NCBI GenBank assembly: GCA_003511945.1
Contig: DOJA01000348.1
Span: 1 to 6,416 of the forward strand
Length of the DNA: 6,416 nt
Origin: Phycisphaerales bacterium
Lineage (GTDB): Bacteria > Planctomycetota > Phycisphaerae > Phycisphaerales > UBA1924
Reading direction: 5' to 3'
The stretch's first letter is position 1; the number at the start of each line of letters is the position of its first letter. The position numbers were made by a program, and so were the translations under genes. Below the pieces are notes generated by a model. The model saw only the letters and a list, made by a program, of their open reading frames with translations, was not told the origin of the DNA and did no database searches. This document shows, one piece after another, positions 1-5,276 of this stretch.

Positions 1-1682
1 CCCTCGAACCCCTCGTCCTCCGCGTCCTCACTTCCCGAGGCCTCCTCGACTCCGCCGCCATCTCCGCCTTCTTCGAGCCCGCGCTCCGCGATCTGCACGA
101 CCCCTCGCTCCTGCCCGGCGTGGACCGCGCCGCCCAGCGACTCCTCCACGCCGCCCGTCACCAAGAGCCCATCGTCATCTACGCCGACTACGATGTCGAC
201 GGCATCACCGCCGCCGCCATCCTCTTCCACACCCTCCGTGCACTCGTGCCCGGCTGCGCCGTCCGGACCTATGTCCCTCACCGCCTCGACGAGGGCTACG
301 GCCTCAACGACGCCGCCATCGCTGCGTTGGGCTCCGGGGGCGCTCGCGTCATCGTCTCCGTCGACTGCGGCATCACCGCCCTCGCCCCCGCGCGGGTGGC
401 CCGAGCCCTCGCCCTCGACCTCCTCATCACCGACCACCACGCCCTCCCCGCCGGTGACCTGCCCGACGCGTACGCCCTCGTTCACCCGCGCCTCCCGGGT
501 TCTCGGTACCCCTTCGCCGACCTCTGCGGCGCGGGCGTCGCCTTCAAGCTCGCCTGGCGCCTCGCCACGCTCGCGTCGGGCTCCGCGCGCGCGGACGACC
601 ACACCCGCGCCGTCCTGCTCGACAACCTCGCCCTCGCCGCCATGGGCACCGTCGCTGACATCGTCCCGCTCGTTGGCGAGAACCGCGTCATCGCCTACCA
701 CGGCCTGCGCCGAGTTCCCACCACCGCCATCGCCGGCCTCGGCGCCCTGATCGACGCCTCCCGCCTCGCGGGCGAACGGATGGACGCCGAGAAGGTCGGC
801 TTCATCCTCGCCCCCCGCCTCAACGCGTGCGGCCGAATGGGCCACGCGAAAGAGGCCATCGAGCTGCTCACCACCGCCACCGGCCCCCGCGCCGCCGAGC
901 TCGCCCGGCAGCTCACCCGCCTCAACGAGGACCGCCAGCGCACCGAGCGCGCCATCGCCGCCCAGGCCGAGGCCCTCGCGCTCGAACACGCCATGACCGG
1001 CGCCGACCGCCGGGCCATCGTCCTCGCCCACGACGACTGGCACCCGGGCGTCGTGGGCATCTGCTGCTCACGCCTCGTCGCCCTCTTCCACCGCCCCACG
1101 ATCCTCATGCGCCGCGAGAACGCCCGTTGCCACGGCTCCGCCCGCAGCATCGACGCCTTCAACCTCCACCACGCCCTATCCCGCTGCGCCGACCTCCTCG
1201 ACCGTTTCGGAGGCCACGAGATGGCCGCGGGGCTCTCCCTCCCCGTCGCGAACCTCGCCGAGTTCACCGACCGCTTCACCGCCATCGCCGCCGAGTCCAT
1301 CACGGACGACGACCTCGTCCCCACCCTGCGCTATGACTGCGAGGCGTCCCTCGACGAACTCACGGAGCCCGCGGTCCGCCAGCTCGACCGCCTCGGCCCG
1401 TTCGGGCGATCCAACCCCGCCCCGCGCCTCCTGGTGCGCTCCCTCCGCGTCACGCGCCGCCCCGAGCCCTTCGGGCGCAACGCCCAGCACCTCTCCGTCT
1501 TCGCCGAGCACAAGGGCCGCCCGATGCGCCTGATCGGCTGGAACTGGCGCGACCGCGCGGACGCCATCCACTCCGGCGCCACCATCGACGCCCTCATCGA
1601 ACCCAAGATCACCGAATGGAACGCCCGCCGCACCGTTGAGCCGGTGCTCAGCGACATCAGCATCAATCCAGCGCCCCGCTGA
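1..1682 (+). CDS. recJ: Single-stranded-DNA-specific 5'-3' exonuclease RecJ (5' end cut off)
   Basis: RecJ degrades single-stranded DNA 5' to 3' in the cytoplasm during recombinational and mismatch repair. The frame is open from the window edge (first full codon at 3) and gives 559 residues. The family is usually about 560-580, so only a short N-terminal piece is missing. A GTG at 120 is in frame, but the codons before it already read as RecJ ('LRDLHDPSLLPGVD'), so it is internal. Counting from the first full codon, the DHH phosphoesterase part shows YDVDG (63-67), VDCG (120-123), TDHH (143-146) and MGTVADIVPL (214-223). APRLNACGRMG lies at 270-280. The DHHA1 part shows DDWHPGVVGI (344-353), GSARSI (378-383) and FGGHEMAAG (402-410). 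LGPFG (464-468) opens the C-terminal OB-like domain, which runs to the stop. All metal-binding motifs look intact. The downstream neighbour converges on it, so no operon partner is visible on this side. Confidence 0.96.
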   Translation, partial: LEPLVLRVLTSRGLLDSAAISAFFEPALRDLHDPSLLPGVDRAAQRLLHAARHQEPIVIYADYDVDGITAAAILFHTLRALVPGCAVRTYVPHRLDEGYGLNDAAIAALGSGGARVIVSVDCGITALAPARVARALALDLLITDHHALPAGDLPDAYALVHPRLPGSRYPFADLCGAGVAFKLAWRLATLASGSARADDHTRAVLLDNLALAAMGTVADIVPLVGENRVIAYHGLRRVPTTAIAGLGALIDASRLAGERMDAEKVGFILAPRLNACGRMGHAKEAIELLTTATGPRAAELARQLTRLNEDRQRTERAIAAQAEALALEHAMTGADRRAIVLAHDDWHPGVVGICCSRLVALFHRPTILMRRENARCHGSARSIDAFNLHHALSRCADLLDRFGGHEMAAGLSLPVANLAEFTDRFTAIAAESITDDDLVPTLRYDCEASLDELTEPAVRQLDRLGPFGRSNPAPRLLVRSLRVTRRPEPFGRNAQHLSVFAEHKGRPMRLIGWNWRDRADAIHSGATIDALIEPKITEWNARRTVEPVLSDISINPAPR

Positions 1683-1716
1683 CCGCGGAAGCCGATGCCG
1701 CCCATTCCAGCGGGCG
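1683..1716. repeat. Imperfect direct repeat of the 3' end of the neighbouring gene (other copy 1880-1913)
   Basis: This 34-bp stretch directly after the recJ stop aligns without gaps to 1880-1913, inside the last codons of the minus-strand gene. About three quarters of positions match, including a perfect 15-bp block, CCATTCCAGCGGGCG, at 1702-1716 and 1899-1913. Read on the minus strand, both copies encode RPLEW followed by a short Ala/Ser-rich tail in the same frame of that gene. A duplicated gene end flanking the hairpin cluster is the simplest reading. Chance similarity in GC-rich DNA cannot be excluded outside the perfect block. Confidence 0.5.
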
Positions 1717-1725
1717 GTCGGGTGT

Positions 1726-1751
1726 CATGCTTGTGGCCCTGCACAAGCATG
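1726..1751. repeat. Perfect 10-bp hairpin (H1) in the convergent gap
   Basis: CATGCTTGTG (1726-1735) and CACAAGCATG (1742-1751) are perfect inverted copies around a GCCCTG loop. The hairpin begins 44 bases after the recJ stop. No run of T follows on either strand, so it is not a textbook intrinsic terminator, although a stem here could still slow transcription or protect 3' ends of the two converging genes. It shares the terminal CATG with the next two hairpins, which suggests one composite repeat element. Confidence 0.75.
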
Positions 1752-1762
1752 TGCTCGCGTGC

Positions 1763-1789
1763 CATGGCCAAGCCCCCGGCTTGGCTATG
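1763..1789. repeat. 12-bp hairpin (H2), REP-like palindrome, inverted relative to H3
   Basis: CATGGCCAAGCC (1763-1774) pairs with GGCTTGGCTATG (1778-1789) around a CCC loop, with one G-T wobble. Its reverse complement matches the hairpin at 1813-1839 at 21 of 27 positions, and four of the six differences are paired changes in the stem. This marks a repeated, structure-conserved palindrome and not random GC-rich sequence. Confidence 0.75.
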
Positions 1790-1812
1790 CCCCAGCGTCC
1801 GCGCCCCATGAA

Positions 1813-1839
1813 CATAGCCAACGCTGCGCGTTGGCCATG
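1813..1839. repeat. 12-bp hairpin (H3), REP-like palindrome
   Basis: CATAGCCAACGC (1813-1824) pairs with GCGTTGGCCATG (1828-1839) around a TGC loop. There is one A-C mismatch on this strand, which becomes G-U in a minus-strand transcript. It shares the outer nine bases of each arm with the reverse complement of H2, while the loop-proximal part changes from GCC/GGC to CGC/GCG and keeps pairing. It ends 21 bases from the stop codon of the minus-strand gene. Confidence 0.75.
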
Positions 1840-1859
1840 GAACGCTCGCGGTGTCCGAC

Positions 1860-3395
1860 TCAATTCCGCGGCGGGCTCTCCGCAGAACCGGCCTCCAGCC
1901 ATTCCAGCGGGCGCCGCAGGCCCCCGTCCAAGGCCCACGCCATCACCCGCCGATCAAGCTCCTGCACCGGAGCCCCGTACATTTCCTGGATCGCGACCCG
2001 GCTCGGCACGCCGAAGTTCAAGCGGGCCGCCAGCAGCGTCATCCGCATCTCGGGCTCAGCGAACCCTCCGCCCAGCATGAAGAGCACCGCCGCGTTGCCC
2101 AGCCACCAGAGCTGATCCCCCGAGCGCCCGAACATCGGCTCGTCCGACGCCGTGCCCCTCGTCACCGCGCCCGACTCGAGCAACCGAAGGAGCGACGCCG
2201 ACGGGACGCCGCCGCCCGGAGCGCCCGAGCACCGGCCCCCCGCGCAAGCCGAGCAGCCGGGCACAAGCCCATTGACGAGACCCCAGGTCAACCACCGAGG
2301 CAGGTCGGGCAGCGTGCCCTTCTCCGCCAGCGTCACCGCTCGACGCGCGGCCTCGACCTGCATCGTCCGGTCGGAGGAGGCCAACAGCAGCACCTGGTGG
2401 TGCGCCTCGCCGTTGACCTCGGACTCCGGCATCAGAGCGAACTCTCTCACGAAGTTCACTGAGTCGGCAACGACCAGCTCAGCAAGCGGCAGAGTGGTCC
2501 GCCCGAAGATGCGCGACGCCTTTGCGAACCCATCGGCCGCGCCCGCATCCACTGCCGAAACGATCCCTCCCCACGCCTCCGAGCGCCGCGTCCACGGCGC
2601 CGCGTTCACGAACAGATCATCGATCCGGCGCATCGCCAACCGTCCCCTGAAGTGCGCCGTCGCAAACTCGAACCTCCAGTTCGGCTCGCGCCGCAGCCCG
2701 AACACCACCGACCTTGGGTCGGTCCCGGGCGACCCGATCTCGCTCCCCCGTCGCCACCAGTTCAGCGCCGCCGCCTGGTCCCTGAACGAGATCCCCGTCA
2801 GCCGGCGCAGCGCCCCGTACATTGTCAGCGTCCGCGCGTACTCCGCGTCCACCGCCGCGTCGATCGTCGGCAGTGGGGGCAGACTCCCGATGAAGTGACG
2901 CGCCACGGTGGGATCACCCGTGCCCGCCAGAGCCGCGATCGCCGCCACCTGCACCAGCACTTCTGAATCCCGCAGGTACCGAGGCGCAATCGTCCTCACC
3001 TGCTCCGGGTCCTTCCCATCCAGCGCGCGCACGAGCGCCCACCGTTCGCTCCGGTGGTGCCCCGGGCTCAGCGCGCCGATCGCCCTGTCGATCTGGTCCG
3101 CTGTCCCGTGGCGCGCCAGCGCAGCCACCCCCAGCACGCGCCAGTAAGGCGAGCCGCGCAGGATGATGTCCAGCGACGCTTGCGCCCCCCGGGTCGGGTC
3201 CGCGCTCCACAGATCCCGCAGCGCCTCCACCGTGCCGTGCTGATCCTCCCGGTTCGTCGCCGAGCGCAGGGCCCGGAACGCCGCCGCGCCGGGGCTGAGC
3301 GCCTCCTCCGAAGGGCTCTGCGCCTGCCACCTCGCGCTCGCGGCGGCCATCGCCCACAACCCCAGGCCGAGCAGCAGGCAGCCAGTCCTTCTCAT
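1860..3395 (-). CDS. Exported HEAT-repeat protein with a degenerate peptidase-MA-like C-terminal region; function unknown
   Basis: I do not recognise a named family for the whole 511-residue protein. The start at 3395 is chosen over an upstream in-frame ATG at 3437 because a GAGAGG ribosome site lies six bases before it and the protein then opens with a signal peptide (MRRTGCLLLGLGLWAMAAASA), predicting export. Residues about 75-175 look like paired HEAT helices (WRVLGVAALARHG; LVQVAAIAALAGTG). Residues about 194-217 carry the LTG...WW segment often seen after HEAT repeats in planctomycete proteins. The C-terminal part resembles peptidase-MA/DUF1570-like proteins: LPRWLTWGL at 365-373 corresponds to the usual 'P-WL-EGLA', and FGVPSRVAIQEMYGAPVQELDRR to the usual closing helix. 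No HExxH motif exists anywhere, and the usual Glu of the second motif is Trp371, so proteolysis is unlikely. A Cys cluster (381, 384, 389) sits in a Gly-rich loop. The gene is convergent with recJ and divergent from the E2 gene. That it is a real exported protein is fairly sure; the fold is tentative. Confidence 0.82.
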   Translation of the reverse strand: MRRTGCLLLGLGLWAMAAASARWQAQSPSEEALSPGAAAFRALRSATNREDQHGTVEALRDLWSADPTRGAQASLDIILRGSPYWRVLGVAALARHGTADQIDRAIGALSPGHHRSERWALVRALDGKDPEQVRTIAPRYLRDSEVLVQVAAIAALAGTGDPTVARHFIGSLPPLPTIDAAVDAEYARTLTMYGALRRLTGISFRDQAAALNWWRRGSEIGSPGTDPRSVVFGLRREPNWRFEFATAHFRGRLAMRRIDDLFVNAAPWTRRSEAWGGIVSAVDAGAADGFAKASRIFGRTTLPLAELVVADSVNFVREFALMPESEVNGEAHHQVLLLASSDRTMQVEAARRAVTLAEKGTLPDLPRWLTWGLVNGLVPGCSACAGGRCSGAPGGGVPSASLLRLLESGAVTRGTASDEPMFGRSGDQLWWLGNAAVLFMLGGGFAEPEMRMTLLAARLNFGVPSRVAIQEMYGAPVQELDRRVMAWALDGGLRRPLEWLEAGSAESPPRN

Positions 3396-3401
3396 CACAG
3401 A

Positions 3402-3407
3402 CCTCTC
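3402..3407 (-). promoter_or_regulatory. Ribosome binding site that decides the start at 3395
   Basis: On the minus strand GAGAGG stands six bases before the ATG at 3395. This is close to the consensus and correctly spaced. It favours this ATG over the in-frame ATG at 3437, whose extra 14 residues (MSFCGALRHDERSV) would bury the signal peptide. Confidence 0.7.
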
Positions 3408-3446
3408 ATCGTGTCTTAGAGCCCCGCAGAATGACATCCTTTCCCT

Positions 3447-3470
3447 GGTGGGACAGGCGTCCCGCCTGTC
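3447..3470. repeat. GTGG-led hairpin repeat, copy 1
   Basis: GGTGG is followed by GACAGGCG, a TCC loop and CGCCTGTC, a perfect 8-bp stem. The 25 bases at 3445-3469 match 5141-5165 at 23 positions. It lies between two divergent gene starts, where neither neighbour's transcript ends, so a terminator role is unlikely for this copy. A dispersed short repeat is the better reading. Confidence 0.8.
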
Positions 3471-3550
3471 GCTCCTCGTTCCCTCCGAGTCACCCTGCGA
3501 GCGGCTCTTATGGCGTCATTCCTCGCCAAATCCGACCCGTTCATCACAAT

Positions 3551-3580
3551 CTAGCCCCCGACATCCTAGCCCCCGACATC
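3551..3580. repeat. Perfect 15-bp tandem duplication
   Basis: CTAGCCCCCGACATC occurs twice head to tail at 3551-3565 and 3566-3580. It lies about 160 bases before the E2 start in the divergent promoter region. It may be replication slippage. A paired operator is possible, but nothing else supports it. Confidence 0.85.
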
Positions 3581-3725
3581 CCTCCTCTCGCCGGACGCCA
3601 CCCCGCAGGCCCCCTCTCCGCTATCCTCCCTTCTCCGACCGGTTCCCGGCCCCCGGCCCCGCCAGTCGGGCTCAGGCCCTCACGACCCACGCCCTCCGCG
3701 CGACCCGCGCGCCGGATGCCGTCCC

Positions 3726-3729
3726 GGAG
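3726..3729 (+). promoter_or_regulatory. Ribosome binding site supporting the E2 start at 3739
   Basis: GGAG stands nine bases before the ATG at 3739. The first lipoyl-domain residues follow about ten codons later, as expected for E2 proteins. Together these favour this ATG over the far upstream in-frame ATG at 3448. Confidence 0.55.
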
Positions 3730-3738
3730 CGACCGATC

Positions 3739-5118
3739 ATGGCCCATGCCAAGTCCTCGGACCCCAACATCTTCATCCTCCCCGACCTGGGCGAGGGCGT
3801 GCACGAGGCCGAACTCATCGCCTGGAGAGTCGCCCCCGGCCAGGAAGTCGAAGAGCACCAGATCGTCGCCGAGATGGAGACCGACAAGGCCCTCGTCGAG
3901 GTCCCCAGCCCCCGCGCCGGCGTCATCAAGGAACTCATCGGCAACCCCGGCGACATCCTCAAAGTCGGCGAGCCCGCCTGGACCTATGTCGGCGCGAGCG
4001 CCGCCGCCCCCCGCCAGCCGCCCCACGCGAAGCCCGCGGCCCCCGACAACGGCTCGCACGCCCACGACCGAGTCTCCAGGCCCGCCGCGACCGACGAACG
4101 AGAAGACGCCGGCACCGTCGTGGGCACCATGTCCGGCTCCCTCGGCGCCGTCTCGGGCGACGCGGGAAAAGCCCTCGCCACCCCCGCCGTCCGACGCCTC
4201 GCCCGCGACCTCGCCATCGACATCGACGCCCTCCGCGGCACGGGCCTCGCAGGGCGAGTCACCGAAAAGGATGTCCGCGCCGCCGCCTCAGCCCCTGCGC
4301 CGCGCACTCCCGCTGCCCCGCCCTCCGCGCCCGCGACCCGGCTGGCGACCACCGTGCGCCGCGAGCCGGAGGTCGTCGAGCCCCGCAACGCGCCGGCACG
4401 CTCCACCCTCGTCCCCGCCGGCGACACCAACCGCATCGCCTTCCGCGGCGTGCGCAAGACCATCGCCAACCGCCTCCGCCAGTCCGTCGACCACGCGGTC
4501 CACTTCACCGTCATGGACGAGGCCGATGTCACCGACCTCGACGCCGTCCGCAAGCAGATGTCCGCCGCCAGCGGCGAGAAGCTCTCCTACCTCCCCTTCG
4601 TCGTCAGCGCCGTCTGCCGCGCGATGAAGAACTTCCCCGCGCTCAACTCCACCGTCGACGACGAGAAGGAAGAAATCGTCCGCCACGCCCGGGTCCACAT
4701 CGGCATCGCCACCGACACCGACCAGGGGCTCACCGTCCCCGTCATCCCCGAGGCCGACGCGATGGGCGTCCTGGAGATCGGCCGCCACATCGCCGACCTC
4801 GCCCGCATGACCCGCGAGCGCTCCATCCCCCGCGAGCGCCTCATGGGCTCGACCTTCACCATCAGCAATGTCGGCTCCTACGCCGGGCGCTTCGCCACCC
4901 CCATCATCAACTACCCGGAGGTCGGCATCCTCGCCGTCGGACGCGTCCGCGAGGGCGTCGTCGCCAAGCAAGGCGGGATCCATGTGGCCAAACTTCTGCC
5001 CCTCTCGCTCACCTGCGACCACCGCAGCGTCGACGGCGCCGAGGCCGCCCGCTGCCTCGCCCACATCATTGAACTGCTGAGCGACGCGCAGGCCCTCCTC
5101 ACCCCCGCCCGGGCCTGA
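3739..5118 (+). CDS. Dihydrolipoyllysine-residue acyltransferase (E2) of a 2-oxo acid dehydrogenase complex
   Basis: E2 forms the core of the complex: its lipoyl arm takes an acyl group from E1 and passes it to coenzyme A in the cytoplasm. The 459-residue protein has the full domain order. A lipoyl domain spans about 11-84, with the modified lysine at Lys50 in EMETDKALVEVPS. An Ala/Pro-rich linker follows, then an E1/E3-binding domain (146-179, LATPAVRRLARDLAIDIDAL to GRVTEKDV) and a second linker. The catalytic domain covers about 232-459, with FTISNVGS (373-380) and the active-site DHRSVDG (427-433; His428, Asp432). There is one lipoyl domain only, and the length is normal for that type. 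The PIINYPEVGILAVGRV stretch resembles Gram-positive-type pyruvate E2 (PdhC), but branched-chain E2 is a real alternative. No E1 or E3 gene is adjacent, so the substrate is not assigned. Codon usage fits recJ. Start chosen by GGAG at 3726-3729 and the lipoyl-domain position. Confidence 0.95.
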   Translation: MAHAKSSDPNIFILPDLGEGVHEAELIAWRVAPGQEVEEHQIVAEMETDKALVEVPSPRAGVIKELIGNPGDILKVGEPAWTYVGASAAAPRQPPHAKPAAPDNGSHAHDRVSRPAATDEREDAGTVVGTMSGSLGAVSGDAGKALATPAVRRLARDLAIDIDALRGTGLAGRVTEKDVRAAASAPAPRTPAAPPSAPATRLATTVRREPEVVEPRNAPARSTLVPAGDTNRIAFRGVRKTIANRLRQSVDHAVHFTVMDEADVTDLDAVRKQMSAASGEKLSYLPFVVSAVCRAMKNFPALNSTVDDEKEEIVRHARVHIGIATDTDQGLTVPVIPEADAMGVLEIGRHIADLARMTRERSIPRERLMGSTFTISNVGSYAGRFATPIINYPEVGILAVGRVREGVVAKQGGIHVAKLLPLSLTCDHRSVDGAEAARCLAHIIELLSDAQALLTPARA

Positions 5119-5142
5119 GTCCCATCTTCCCCTACTGACCCT

Positions 5143-5166
5143 AGTGGCACAGGCGTCCCGCCTGTG
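5143..5166. repeat. GTGG-led hairpin repeat, copy 2
   Basis: AGTGG is followed by CACAGGCG, a TCC loop and CGCCTGTG, a perfect 8-bp stem. Compared with copy 1 at 3447-3470, the outermost stem pair changes from G-C to C-G, so pairing is kept. It starts 25 bases after the E2 stop and is followed by a pyrimidine-rich stretch, so this copy might also end E2 transcription. The family as a whole does not look like a terminator, since copy 1 lies between divergent starts. Confidence 0.8.
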
Positions 5167-5190
5167 TCCTACCCCTCCTCTTCTTTCCTT

Positions 5191-5214
5191 GGTGGGGCGG
5201 GGTTCCAACCCGCC
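5191..5214. repeat. GTGG-led hairpin repeat, copy 3 (diverged stem)
   Basis: GGTGG is followed by GGCGGGGT, a TCC loop and AACCCGCC, an 8-bp stem with one G-A mismatch. The lead, stem length and loop are the same as in copies 1 and 2, while the stem sequence is largely different. It lies 24 bases after copy 2 and 62 bases before the membrane-protein start. Confidence 0.65.
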
Positions 5215-5261
5215 TTCCTCTACACAGGAGGAGCAGCACTGTAAGATCCATCACAACTTAC

Positions 5262-5267
5262 AGGGAG
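5262..5267 (+). promoter_or_regulatory. Ribosome binding site of the membrane protein gene
   Basis: AGGGAG lies nine bases before the ATG at 5277. A second purine-rich block, AGGAGGAG at 5226-5233, lies too far upstream to serve this start and has no start codon at proper spacing. Confidence 0.65.
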
Positions 5268-5276
5268 CTTCCACCA

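Larger units (their letters stand above)
3396..3738. other. Divergent intergenic region (about 340 bp) between the exported protein and the E2 gene
   Basis: Both flanking genes read outward, so promoters for both must lie here. I find no convincing -35/-10 pair. The only weak candidates are TATCCT at 3622-3627 for the E2 gene and TAAGAC on the minus strand near 3412-3419 for the exported protein, neither with a good -35. The region holds a hairpin repeat at 3447-3470 and a 15-bp tandem duplication at 3551-3580. The E2 reading frame stays open back to an ATG at 3448, but those codons are Pro/Arg/Ser-rich and pass through both repeats, so I treat them as untranslated. Confidence 0.7.

Noticed and set aside
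695..1324. Minus-strand open frame of about 209 codons opposite recJ
   Set aside because: It lies wholly over a well-supported recJ frame. Its product is Arg/Ser/Ala-rich with no motif, as expected from antisense frames in very GC-rich coding DNA.
120..1682. GTG at 120 as the true recJ start
   Set aside because: The 39 codons before it, open to the window edge, read as the normal N-terminal RecJ region.
1726..1751. Intrinsic terminator for recJ
   Set aside because: The stem is strong, but no T-run follows on either strand, and its neighbours are repeat-like palindromes. I list it as a repeat.
1663..1938. Minus-strand open frame running through the three hairpins (91 codons)
   Set aside because: It consists of hairpin repeats and gene-end remnants, so its product is a read-through of palindromes.
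4288..5208. Minus-strand open frame of about 306 codons opposite the E2 gene
   Set aside because: Its Gly/Asp/Val-rich product mirrors the G/C-ending codons of the E2 catalytic domain, whose motifs are unmistakable on the plus strand.
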